A stretch of DNA of 64,000 bases from Cycas panzhihuaensis. Lineage: Eukaryota > Cycadophyta. The stretch lies in assembly GCA_023213395.1 (NCBI GenBank), contig CM041465.1, forward strand, positions 10,044,001 to 10,108,000. The letters are read 5' to 3'. Positions 1 to 9,699 of the stretch are shown piece after piece. The position numbers and the translations under genes are program-made. Below the pieces are notes generated by a model. It ran no database searches, was not told where the DNA came from, and saw only the letters and a list, made by a program, of their open reading frames with translations. Within the stretch, counting starts at the first letter, position 1; the number at the start of each line of letters is the position of its first letter.

Positions 1-400
1 TGGCATGCTTGCAAGACCAAGCACACCTTGTATAGCGGTTGGTAGAGTAACTTTAATCTCATACCCTACTTCACCTACTCCATTTTTAAGTTCAAATTAT
101 AAGTCACATCATAAAAAAAAAATCAATTTTATTTACTACCTAAATTTAGAACCTGTCAACACAGTCAGAGTCATAAAAAAAAAAGGGAGACCAAAAAAAA
201 AGAAGAGGAAGAAGATAATGAAAAAAAAGAAAAAAAGAAAAGAAAAAAATAAGAGGAAGAAGAAAGAGAAAAATAAAAGATAAATAAGAGGAAGAAGAAA
301 GAGAAAAATAAAAGATAAATAAGAGGAAGAAGAAAGAGAAAAATAAAAGATAAATAAGAGGAAGAAGAAAGAGGGAAAAAAAAAACTCCACTTAGTCACT
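1..400. repeat. Purine/A-rich low-complexity tract with 35-bp tandem repeat
   Basis: From about 110 to 390 the plus strand is almost pure A/G. Four units with an exact 35-bp period begin at 251, 286, 321 and 356, each starting AAGAGGAAGA. The last one degrades into a poly-A run near 375. Lysine/glutamate-like frames on one strand and Phe/Leu-like frames on the other follow from composition and are not genes. Confidence 0.85.
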
Positions 401-834
401 CTTCAAGGTGTAAGTTCATAGCCAAAAACTACCCTTACAACTCATATACCTTATTTCAATTAGCACATTATGTTGGTTATTTTACAATAGGTTAGTTTGT
501 ACAAGCAATTTTCACACTTTTTAATACTAGGATTATTGGTGGGCCTACCACCTCAAACTCATCTTACATCTCATATACCCTATTTGGATGAGATTTTTGT
601 GCTCCTTATAGTGGGCCAAATATCTTATTTATGTAATTTTTGGGGCCAATAGGTTATAGACACCCCACCCACTCTATTTACTCCCTTCTCTCTCCTATAA
701 CAACTCCCTTGTTCTTACATCTCATTCTTTCTTAATCTGACCCACTTTGTCCATTTCCCTTCTTTTTGCTAATTCCCACTTCTTCACACCCCTTCTACAA
801 CTCTAATGGCAGAAACACAAGGATAAAAAATTAT
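400..834. other. No gene recognised
   Basis: AT-rich DNA with pyrimidine-rich stretches near 680-800. No LTR matching the 3' LTR at 5340-5754 could be found here, although a 5' LTR of the gypsy element would be expected about here. Confidence 0.5.
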
Positions 835-1070
835 GGAGTTAACTAATGACTTGTCTCTCTTCAAATAAGAGGTCACTAGTAAATTTGATGGCATACCTAC
901 CAAATTAGATCTTGGTGGCACTAAATAAGAGATTCTAATACAAATCTAGTAGTTGTTGCATCCTTAACTCCATAGTACATGAGCTTCTAATATAATAGGT
1001 AACTAGCCTCCCCCCTTTTCAAGGAAGTAATATACTTATAAGAGGTTCTCCACCAAGGTAACCCTTCTTT

Positions 1071-1620
1071 CACCATGAAATCGATATTCCTATCTTTGAT
1101 CTAGATGTGAATAGAGAGTGTACTTAGAGCTAAATTAACAAGTTAGAATCTAATTTCACACTCTACCTAATGTTTGAGGAGAATCAACTCTTATATACCT
1201 CCATCCACCTAGATGGATAAGTCTACCATTGGCTCAACTAATGGAAACAAGAATATCCCTCTCACATAATATGGTCTTGCTTCACTAATTATTTCTTCAA
1301 ACAATATGAGGATAAATGGAGTCAATCTTTCTTCACACAACTTACTTGGCTTAAATAAACTACAATAGTAGAGGCTTATATAGATGAATTTCAAGATTTA
1401 TACAATTGCTCGTCATAAAGCCAAAACTTAGGTAAATAAATAATAATTGATATTTATATGGCTAGACTCTAAGATTGTATGTAGATGAAACTAAAGATAA
1501 TGGTAATCTACTCCCTCAAGGAAGCATTAAAGTGGGATTAAGTAGTAGAGGATAAATTTGTGGCAAATGGATCCTCAACTACTCATCAAGATAACCCTTG
1601 GTTCTCATACACTTGATAGT
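1071..1620 (+). pseudogene. gag: Ty3/gypsy gag remnant (element F)
   Basis: The frame starting near HHEIDIPIFDLDVN at 1071 follows the pattern of plant retrotransposon Gag (Pfam Retrotrans_gag type): an acidic start, an aromatic stretch near LYLMFEE, a leucine/histidine segment LYTSIHLDG and a later region with spaced Trp residues. Several in-frame stops and at least one frame change break it. The recognisable part is about 180 codons against 300 or more in intact relatives, and no zinc knuckle was found. The identification rests on order relative to protease and RT as well as on the residue pattern. Confidence 0.6.
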
Positions 1621-1861
1621 TACACCTAGCAAATGCGGCCTGATTTGATGATGTTGCCCATACTTAAACTGGCTTTGCACATCCTTAACTTTAACATAAT
1701 GATCCCACTTTCCCAATTATTAATTAGTAAAATAATTCCCATCTTCCAAAAGAGTATAAATTTCCTAAGCTAAAGCATAATGTCGACTATATACTAGCCT
1801 CTATATGCAGTGTGTAGAAAAATGGACTTCCATGTATGGTTATATTTGTAAAGCATGATGC

Positions 1862-2110
1862 GTGGTTTTTTCCATTAACCCATCTTTATCCCTTAATGAA
1901 TCCTTTGACTCTGACTCTAAGCATAAGGATAAAGATAAAACCCATGATGACTCTACCCTGGACCCTCACCTTGAAGTATCCCTATCCACTATCACCACCT
2001 CCTCTTATCCTAAATCCCTATGTGTTAGAGGCATTCTTCATAAGACTTCAATATTTATCTTGATCGATGGTGGTGTGTCACTTAATTTCCTTAATATATC
2101 TATAGCCTGA
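1862..2110 (+). pseudogene. Retropepsin-like aspartic protease remnant (element F)
   Basis: An 82-codon open stretch ends in a segment typical of plant gypsy proteases: a polar linker, a short beta-strand region RGILHKTSIFILID, then the active-site loop. The catalytic Asp is at 2066-2068, but the loop reads Asp-Gly-Gly where retropepsins have Asp-Ser/Thr-Gly. A stop follows about 12 codons later, and the remainder reads in broken frames to about 2330. It lies between gag and RT as expected. The protease is non-functional by frame breakage, with the loop change as an additional defect. Confidence 0.7.
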
Positions 2111-2539
2111 TAACTTAACTTATATATAGTACTAAAAATTAGCTTCACCTATTCTTTACTAAGGTACTAGAAGCTCCATTATGTTAGTGTTATTAAAAAC
2201 CTACAAGTCTAAATTGGCTCCTATCTATCGGTGTCAGATTTCTATGCCTTATCAACAGGAGCATTTGATGTTATATTGGGATTCAATGGTTGCAAACCCT
2301 AATAACTTATAATATGAACAACTCACCTACCAACCCATTCATTACTTTCAAAGACCAAAAGGGTCAAAATTATAAAATTTATGGGATGTAGTTTTCCCCT
2401 AACCAAGTGGTCTCTCCCAGACATATGAAACACCATCTTTAATCCTACCTAGGATATATAGGCTACCTTAATAATATTCAAATTAAACTATAAATTCACC
2501 CATACATCTAGGACATTATTACCCAATACGAGTAGATAT

Positions 2540-3130
2540 TTGCTCCTCTATCCACTGCTACCCCACCTAATTATGGCTTCTATCATACAATTGACCTTCA
2601 ATCCAATCATGACCCTATTAGCCTAAGACTTTATTGTAACTCATACTTTCAAAAGAATAAAATTAAGAAACTCACAACTGAGCTCCTCAACATAGGCATA
2701 ATCCAACCAAACAAAAGCCCTTATATATCCCCAATCATCTTAGTTAGGAGTAAGGATGGTTCCTTCTACCTATGTGCCGATTATAAAGAGCTAAATAAAA
2801 TTACTATAAAAAATAAGTTCCCCACACCTTGCATAGATGACATGCTAAATGAAATCTATGGCATGACTATTTTTCTAAGTTATACCTTCAATCAGATTAT
2901 TACCAAATCCTAATTACCATAGAAGATTCCATAAGATGGTATTTTGAATATATCATAGCCATTTTAGTTTCTTGCAATACCCTTTGGTCTTTGTAATAGT
3001 TTGGCAACTTTTTAGGCTCTTATGAACAAAATTTTTTGCCCCCATCTCTAAAACTTTGTCATAGTATTATTTGATAATATCCTTGTTTATAACATCTGCC
3101 TAGATCACCATATCCAACTCTTAGAAATTG
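2540..3130 (+). pseudogene. Ty3/gypsy reverse transcriptase remnant (element F)
   Basis: The reading from about 2545 shows the classic order: PPNYG, an H-x-I-D-L block, RPY-like LRLY, a Lys-rich helix, GIIQPNKSPYISP, then [21 protein letters not shown] and a P-x-P-x-IDDML block. Downstream the metal-binding box is FDNILVY: the first Asp is at 3073-3075, and the second is Asn at 3076-3078 (GAT to AAT, a G-to-A transition). Two or more frame changes lie between about 2890 and 3060. This is a clear RT fragment with one catalytic Asp lost. Confidence 0.85.
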
Positions 3131-3149
3131 TTCTTTAAATATTACAAAA

Positions 3150-3870
3150 CCACCAAATCTATATAAAATTATCTAAGTGTGAGTTTGGGCAATCAGAACT
3201 CAAATACTTGGGGCATATTATCTCATTTGAAGGGGTACACATGGACCCTAATAAAATATCCATCATCATGACTTGGCCAACACTTACCACCCTTACCCAA
3301 CTACATGTATTCCTTAGGCTCACAGGATTCTACTAATGGTTTGCGTATAACTACGCTACCCTCACTACCCCCTTAACCAATCTCCTTTATAAAGATGCAT
3401 TTCAATGGTCTTTAGAAGCTGACACTACTTTTTCTCACCTTAAGGTCATAATGAATTCTACCCTAGTCCTCATCACTCATGATTTCAAACAGCCTTTTCA
3501 ACTTGAATGTGATGCCTTAGGATTCAGATTAGGTGTGATTCTGATGCAAGAGTCTCATCCCATTGCATTTGAGAGCTAAAAATTAAAAGAGCATGAGCTC
3601 CATCTCTCTACAGACCAAAAGGAGATGAAATTTACCCTCCATGCTATTGATAAATGGTGGTAATACCTCTCAGGCTCTAAATTCACTATTCTTATGGATC
3701 ATCATAGCCTCCATAATATGTCAAATTAGCTAGTCTTATCTAAAGAATAAGCTAAGTGGATTCATTGTTGACAAGTCTTTAACTTCATAATATCATATAA
3801 AAAATGCAAAGATAATACAGTCGTATACACCCTTTCATGTCTCCACCTTGATGAAAATACTCCCAACCCA
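3150..3870 (+). pseudogene. RT thumb and RNase H remnant (element F)
   Basis: The reading KLSKCEFGQSELKYLGHIIS marks the RT thumb. It is followed by a connection segment and RNase H, with QPFQLECDALG around its first acidic residue (Asp at 3511-3513, retained), HPIAFES, then LSTDQKEMKF and MDHHSLHNM. Stops occur at several places, for example a TAA for an expected Gln after IAFES. It follows RT directly and precedes integrase, the usual Ty3/gypsy order. Confidence 0.8.
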
Positions 3871-4049
3871 AGACTCCATGCTATAAGCAATCCCTAACCC
3901 CTTTAGCTCAATGAATTATAGGTTGAAAACTAGTCCTAACCTAACTACCCTAATTAGAGTAAAAAAGTTTTCACCCACAAAGGTTAGTCAACCTTTAATA
4001 ATCATCTACTCTATCAAAATCATATCTTTGTCTACCCATCCTCCTTGTC

Positions 4050-5335
4050 GATACCTAAAATCTTAATAGAATATCACTCTTCTTCCCTTGGTGGACAGTA
4101 AGGGTTTGATAAAACTTATCGTTGAATTCATGCATATTGCTTTTATCCTAGTATAAAGGCTATAATATTCACCTTCATCTTAGAATGTGACATGTGTTAG
4201 TAAAATAAAGTCAATACCAAATCCCTTCCCAGACTTCTCCAACCATTAAACATTCTTCAAGGCAAGTGGTAGGATATTACCATGGACTTTATCATATACT
4301 TACATCCATCTATTGGGTTTCACTCCATTTGCATAATCATTGACCAATTAACTAAGTAACCACACTTTCTCCTTATTCACACCACATATACATCCTTCTG
4401 TCTTGTTGACCTATATGTCCAATTTATATTTTACCTTCATGAATTCCTTTCATCTATTGTTTGTGACTATAACCCCAAGTTTACTAGCTCCTTTTGGCAA
4501 GAACTCTTTAAGGATGTTAGAACCTCATTTAAAATGAGTTATGCCTACCACCCATAAATAGATAACTAATCTAAGGTCTTAAATAAAACCTTAGAAACCT
4601 ATCTACATTGCTTTGCCTAAGAACACCAAGCTAAGTGGACCTCCTGGCTCTCCTTGATATAGTACAGGTATAACTCCTCTCACCATTCTGTAATTGATAT
4701 ATCCCCTTTCTTGGCCCTCTATGGCTACTACCCCTCTTCCCACCATACCTTAGCCATAAACTTTCAAACGGCCTTTGTACAACAAAAGATTTAAGAGATG
4801 GCCTAAATCCTCCATTTCCTTTGACAAAATCTAGTTACTACCCAAAATTGAATAAAGTAACTTGCTGACCACTCCTTATCTAACCAATCCTTTACCATTA
4901 GAGATTTAGTATTCCTCTACCTCTAACCTTATAAGTAACAGTCCCTTAAGTCACATTAAGGGCATAAACTAAGCCCCTATTACTATGACCTTTATAAAGT
5001 CCTCTACAAAATTGGTGAAGTTTCCTATGCCCTTGAACTCCCCCTAAACACCAATATCCATAATGTTTTACATGTTTCTTTCCTAAAAAAATACCTTATA
5101 GCTAAATTTATATCCCACACCACCTCACCCATTCTCTCTTAGGAGCAAACTCTTATAGTCACACTTGTTAAAATCCTTACCAACCACTAGCACTATCTTT
5201 AGAATCATACTATTTCTAAGAACTTGGTACAATGGGTTAGTTATGATGTAGATGAAGCAACTTAGGAATCTGATGAGTTCATCCAATAATATCCTCATCT
5301 TCAATATTACGAGGACTCAACATCTTAGAGGGAGG
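4050..5335 (+). pseudogene. Ty3/gypsy integrase remnant (element F)
   Basis: An HHCC-like start (CDMC near 4190) is followed by the core: DITMDFI near 4275 carries the first catalytic Asp, and VCDYNPKFTSSFWQELF near 4465 carries the second. The third, in the usual YHP-containing block near 4545, sits beside stops. The C-terminal part (about 4960-5110) has YYDLYKVLYKIGEVSYALELP and IHNVLHVSFLKK, the conserved tail of plant gypsy integrases. At least a dozen in-frame stops make it a pseudogene. It ends next to the purine tract at the LTR edge. Confidence 0.8.
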
Positions 5336-5339
5336 GACC

Positions 5340-5754
5340 TATAATATAACCCCACCTTTCCTAAGCACTAGAAAGTAAGAGCCACCAAAGGGTTAAGGAT
5401 TGATGTTAGCCATTAAGATTTGTGTATGGACCACTTAGATGTCCAGTAAGATGTAAGGTCATTATGGCCACTAATAGTATCACAAGAAAGAAGACCCTCG
5501 CATGTCTATTTAAAGGGTCAAACATAACTTGTAATAGTTGTTGAGTATTATTATCTTTAAAGAGAAAGCACTTCGATACTCCCTTTAGTGCTTAATTTAT
5601 TTGTGATCTATTTTCATACTTGTATTATTTTGGATTTTACTTCTATTGGACTACATCTACAAGGTTGATTTTCTAAGAGGAAACACTCCAAGAACCATGA
5701 TGGCACCTATGAATTAGTATCTCACTTGGTACTACTAGTTGTGGCCCTATCACA
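5340..5754 (+). repeat. 3' LTR of Ty3/gypsy element F
   Basis: It begins TATAATATAACCCC (a decayed TG start) right after the purine tract and ends CTATCACA (CA end). A TATTTAAA TATA-like box lies near 5509-5516. No second copy is visible, so boundaries rest on the purine tract and end dinucleotides only. Confidence 0.5.
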
Positions 5755-8114
5755 GGTCCCACTCCATAAAAGTGATTAAAGAAAGAACACTACAAAATGA
5801 AGTAATAGAAGAACTAACCATGCCATGTCACTTAGATCTGATCTACTTGGGCCTACATATTAGCCATTATAAGGGCCACCTAATCTAGCCTCTCTTTACT
5901 CTCACATTAGTGTACACCACCTATGTAGCCTCTAGGCACCTCATAATAGTTCTATCACTTGGATATCTAGAAAAGAATGGTGAATATGATGAGCTTCCTC
6001 ATCCATAGAATAGTTGTTATCATGACCTTTCTCACAAACCCTCCTTGCCTGTCCCAATGCCCCATATCATATAAATACCTCATAGCTACCTAATGGGCAT
6101 CCTTAGTACTAGGTAGAATCCCCAAATTAGGTGGTTCTCCTCTCTTTGGCAGCCTTAAGATCCTCTTGATATTACCAAGTATGATAACTAAGTCCCCTAT
6201 ACTAGGTAGATGTAAAGCCTACCTCCTCTTATCCTAATAGGACATAATATCCACTAGGAGGGCCTAATCTAGTGCATATTAGTATGTCATCAATATCCCT
6301 AATATTTGGAACCTAATGCTTCCTGATCTTGTTTTATCATCAGGTTAGCCAATCCCAACATGGACATACCCATGTTTTTATGATTATTAATCATGATAAG
6401 TACCTGAAACACATACAAAATATCCCACAAGTTAGTCCATGAAGACCTAAGGCCTACCCATTATTGGATAATAATTCAAAAGTAAATATAATAAGCATTT
6501 TGAAGGGAAAAAAAATTATGAATAATTACCTATCTATATTATAGATATATATGTGGTACCACAAATATCTCTATAGTACTACAGACACTTCTGTGGTACC
6601 ACAAGAATAGTATTTGTGGTATTGTTATAATATTTTTGGTATTATAAACTTTATTGTGATACATAGAAAACCACTCTTTCACTACAAAAAATAAACTAAA
6701 AAATTACTTTTAGGGCTCAATAGTAGGCCTATCATGACCATGGCACAAAGATGCCCTAATCTAGCCCAAAACAAGGTCCCAAATAGGGCTTGTTTGGCCT
6801 CATTCCACCTAAATGGGTACAATTTGTCTACAAAAAATACATGATGATAAAATGCAAAAAATATAAGTAATAAATTAAACCCACTCACTATATCTAGGTA
6901 TATTATGGCCATGATGTTGATAAGGTCCCAACAACTCTATTTGCTTAGTAATTTGATGGCTAGATCTCTCATAACGAGCTCACAAAGGCAAAGGAAAAAC
7001 TAGTGGTAGAGAAGGTTTCTATGGAACCCCTTTGACTGATAGTAAAAATGAAATTGAAATTCTTAAGAAAACCAAGTAGATAGAGGGCCCCTCCCTTTTT
7101 ATTCAATTACTATTTTACCCCCTATTCATTTCCTTGTTGCCACATTGTCGACATGGCCATTCTAGACACCCTCATCATATCTATTTAGGCCAATGGCGCT
7201 TCTCATGCCCAACCCCCTATTTTATTACCATTTGATGTATATCATGAATGCCCTTTTCACCCTTGGATTACCCATCTCATCTCTTATAGGTTTTTATTAT
7301 CCATAGGATCATTTTTTCATCCTTATTACCAATTTGGTGCACATGATAGCCTTCCATATGTCAAATACCATTTGACCCCCCTCCCACATTTCTCATTATT
7401 TTTGTTATCTTTATTATTTATCTTCTATGCATTATTTACATATTTAGCTTAGTTTTGTGTATTTTTTTGACCTCCTTAGATCATATCATTAGCTTTTAGG
7501 TCTCTTATGCTACCCTACCCATTTCATTATTGAGTTCTTAGGTGCTTTTGGCTCCCCTTCCATTGCCATATGTTTTATTTGTGTCATATGATATTTCACT
7601 ACTTGTTGTATCATTTTTCCCACCCCAATTTCACCTAAGATTTGGTTGGTCATACCCATGACTTAGACAAGGGAACTTATGATGATTCCTACATATTCCC
7701 AATCATAATAGGTGCCTTAGTTCTCTATGGTCACTGACTAGAGGACCTTGCCCCATTCATATCCCACTACCAACACTCAAGATTATCGCATGACTTACCC
7801 TTTATATCCCATGGTTCGACCTCTTCATCATGTGCTCTTGGTGTACTATTAGTTCTAATAAAATATTATTATTATAGTAACTCTCTTAGCTCTATCATGG
7901 TCTAACCCACCTTTACATCTACCTCACTACTACCCAAGTGATTACATATGCATATTCCCTCTTAAAGCTATAAAAGAAAAGAGAGACAAAAAAAAAAACC
8001 CAAAAAGAATACCAAAAGAAAAATGAAAAAAAGGAAATATATAAAACAAAGTATGTTTTAAGAGGGAACATCTGTCACCACTTTCTTAGTATCTAGGGTA
8101 GATTACATGATGGC
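5755..8114. other. No gene recognised; AT-rich accessory DNA
   Basis: No convincing coding remnant. A 76-codon minus-strand frame at 6682-6912 resembles no family and is treated as chance. The stretch holds the palindromic array at 6551-6665. Purine-rich runs near 7985-8045 precede the X1 block. Confidence 0.5.
6551..6665. repeat. Short degenerate tandem array of the palindrome TGTGGTACCACA
   Basis: A perfect 12-bp palindrome TGTGGTACCACA occurs at 6552-6563 and again at 6592-6603. Degraded relatives lie between and after them (TATAGTACTACAGA at 6573-6586, TTTGTGGTATTGTTA, TTTTTGGTATTATA), about 20 bp apart. A related pair, CTATAGTACTACAAATAT and CACAGTACTACAAATA, lies at about 10262-10296. 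Confidence 0.7.
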
Positions 8115-8225
8115 CTAGTCCCCACCTATAATTTATAGTTTATATCTTAATGATTGGGCTATTTAGGATCTTTAGATTTGGTTGTTTAGGCCTACCATGG
8201 TCTCAATCGTGATAGAAACCCACTT
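8115..8225 (+). repeat. Element X1, conserved block upstream of RNase H
   Basis: This block matches 26050-26160 in the same orientation, with the shared core ATTTAGGATCTTTAGAT at 8160 and 26100 followed by TTTAGG and CTATCAT/CTACCAT segments. In both places it lies some 170-200 bp upstream of the RNase H-like frame, so it is part of the same repeat family. Confidence 0.65.
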
Positions 8226-8384
8226 AGAATAGCTATTGCTTTGAATATATTTTAGAGGGGTTTATGATTTTTATCATTTTAGTTAGATTTATATGCCTAC
8301 TTGAGCCCCCTTTTATTGATCATTAATTTTTACCCTCTCCCTTCATTCAATAACCCCATCCTGGGTCATCACTATATATTCCCA

Positions 8385-8790
8385 TGTCATTTATCATCCA
8401 TACTGATGGGGCTGGCTATGGGAATTTGGGGTCTTCTACTATAGCCTAGATCATTCAAGATCATCTTAGATATACCTTGGTTTAATTTGGGGTTTACCTA
8501 CTAGAAGCCACTAACAATAAATCTAACTATACTGCTATTATAGAGGCTTTGATTGACAAACTCTACTTCTATCATTACTCCATCATCTTATATTATAATT
8601 CATTGATTATTGTATCCCATATCACCTCGGTTTACCAAATTTATTACCCATGATTGACATCTTTACCCATGTCTTCTAGATCCCTCTTAGCTCAATTTAA
8701 TTCTATTAAAATTCATTATATTCCCCATGGACTTAACACTGAAGTTGATAAGTTACTAAACTTCATTCTTGAGGACCATTTACCATTGGT
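8385..8790 (+). pseudogene. Element X1: RNase H-like domain remnant (RVT_3-like)
   Basis: The reading FIIHTDGAGYGNLGSS starts an RNase H fold with its first catalytic Asp at 8404-8406. It is followed by IIQDHLRYTLV, GVYLLEATNNKSNYTAIIEAL (the helix where families of this type carry TNN-x-x-x-Y), SLIIVSHIT, YQI, SRSLLAQFNS, IHYIPHGLNTEVDKL and an ILEDHL end. A few stops stand in place of Trp or Gln. The TNN motif and the spaced S-L-x-x-V-x-x-x-T block point to the RNase H type seen in plant Tat-lineage gypsy elements and in some LINEs. I saw no flanking RT or integrase, so the element class is open. Copy X2 (26340-26481 joined with 34095-34390) has the same domain order. Confidence 0.7.
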
Positions 8791-8869
8791 AGGTGACTCT
8801 TCCTAGACTTAATGGACCACCTATTGAGGCTCATATCTAGGAGGCAATTTCCCCTTAGCCTCACCTGTA

Positions 8870-9690
8870 AGGGATATTCATTGATGAGGTAAAACTATGG
8901 TGAGAACCCTAGGCTTACATAGCCCCTTAAAAACTATGCCATGTCATTGAAGCTTCCCATATGCTCTAGTGAGAGCCTAAACTACCACCATGCTCTGATA
9001 TAAGGATAAACTACCTTGTATATTTGTACATATTAGACTAGGGTATGACTTCCATAGGTTGCATTGCTTCTTCCTATCCCATATCTTGGATCTCTTTGTT
9101 TCATCATCTTTTCCTTTTATTTACATATTTCCTTTTATGTAGTTTATATTTACTAAAAAAAAAGGAAAAAAACTAAAAATAATAGAAAATCCTTTCAAAA
9201 TCTTTAAAAAAATCATAAAACTCTTAAAACAATAGAAATGATAAAACAATTAAAATTTTAAAAAGAAAATGAAACTACAAAATATAAAACTTTATAAAAT
9301 GTAAAAACTAAAAGAAAAAATCTAGTGTCTCAAAGATGGCCACTAACGAGGTAAAACTATGGTGACTTATCCCAACTCATTAAGTCTTTCTCCCCCTTGG
9401 ATATTTGAAGCACAGTTTCATGTATCTAAGGGACCTCATGCTTCCAAGCCCATAACTTAGGCCATGTTTCCCACTTTGCCTTACCATAGGGGTAACACTC
9501 TCATTGTTTGATACCCCTATCACATACATTCCTAGGATCCATAACCACTAGCCTTTGGATCGATTTGGCCATTGACTCGTCATCTTTCCTAGCTTGAGCA
9601 CCCTTGTCATAGGTTCCCTAGGAGGCTAAACTAAGGGCAACCCCTCTCTGATTTTCTACTAATAAGACATAACTATGGTAGCCATCACCC
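8870..9690. repeat. Element X1 tail: repeated phrase GAGGTAAAACTATGGTGA
   Basis: The phrase, preceded by AATGA/AACGA or similar, recurs near 8882, 9347 and, degraded, 9660. The same phrase appears downstream of the X2 RNase H (34409, 35137, 35209, 35318, 35443, 40557) and upstream of X2 (24108, 24926). It marks the non-coding body of the X family. Confidence 0.6.
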
Positions 9691-9699
9691 CATGTGACA

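Larger units (their letters stand above)
835..5754 (+). mobile_element. Element F: decayed Ty3/gypsy LTR retrotransposon, 5' LTR not found
   Basis: Domain order on the plus strand is gag, protease, RT, RNase H, integrase, then a purine tract (TTAGAGGGAGGGACC, about 5325-5339) and a 3' LTR. Integrase lies downstream of RNase H, which defines Ty3/gypsy rather than Copia. Stops occur in every domain, mostly TAA or TAG at positions where relatives have Gln or Trp. No primer-binding site or 5' LTR was recognised. The left limit is where gag-like reading fades and is approximate. This is one of the oldest elements in the window. Confidence 0.8.

Noticed and set aside
251-375. Regularly spaced repeats resembling a CRISPR array
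   Set aside because: The 35-bp units are contiguous, purine-only and have no spacers; the setting is a plant genome.
136-399. Minus-strand frames rich in Phe/Leu that look like membrane proteins
   Set aside because: They are translations of the A/G-rich 35-bp repeat and low-complexity tract.
6682-6912. 76-codon minus-strand frame with hydrophobic segment
   Set aside because: No motif, no neighbours and no homologous copy in the window; chance opening in AT-rich DNA is more likely.
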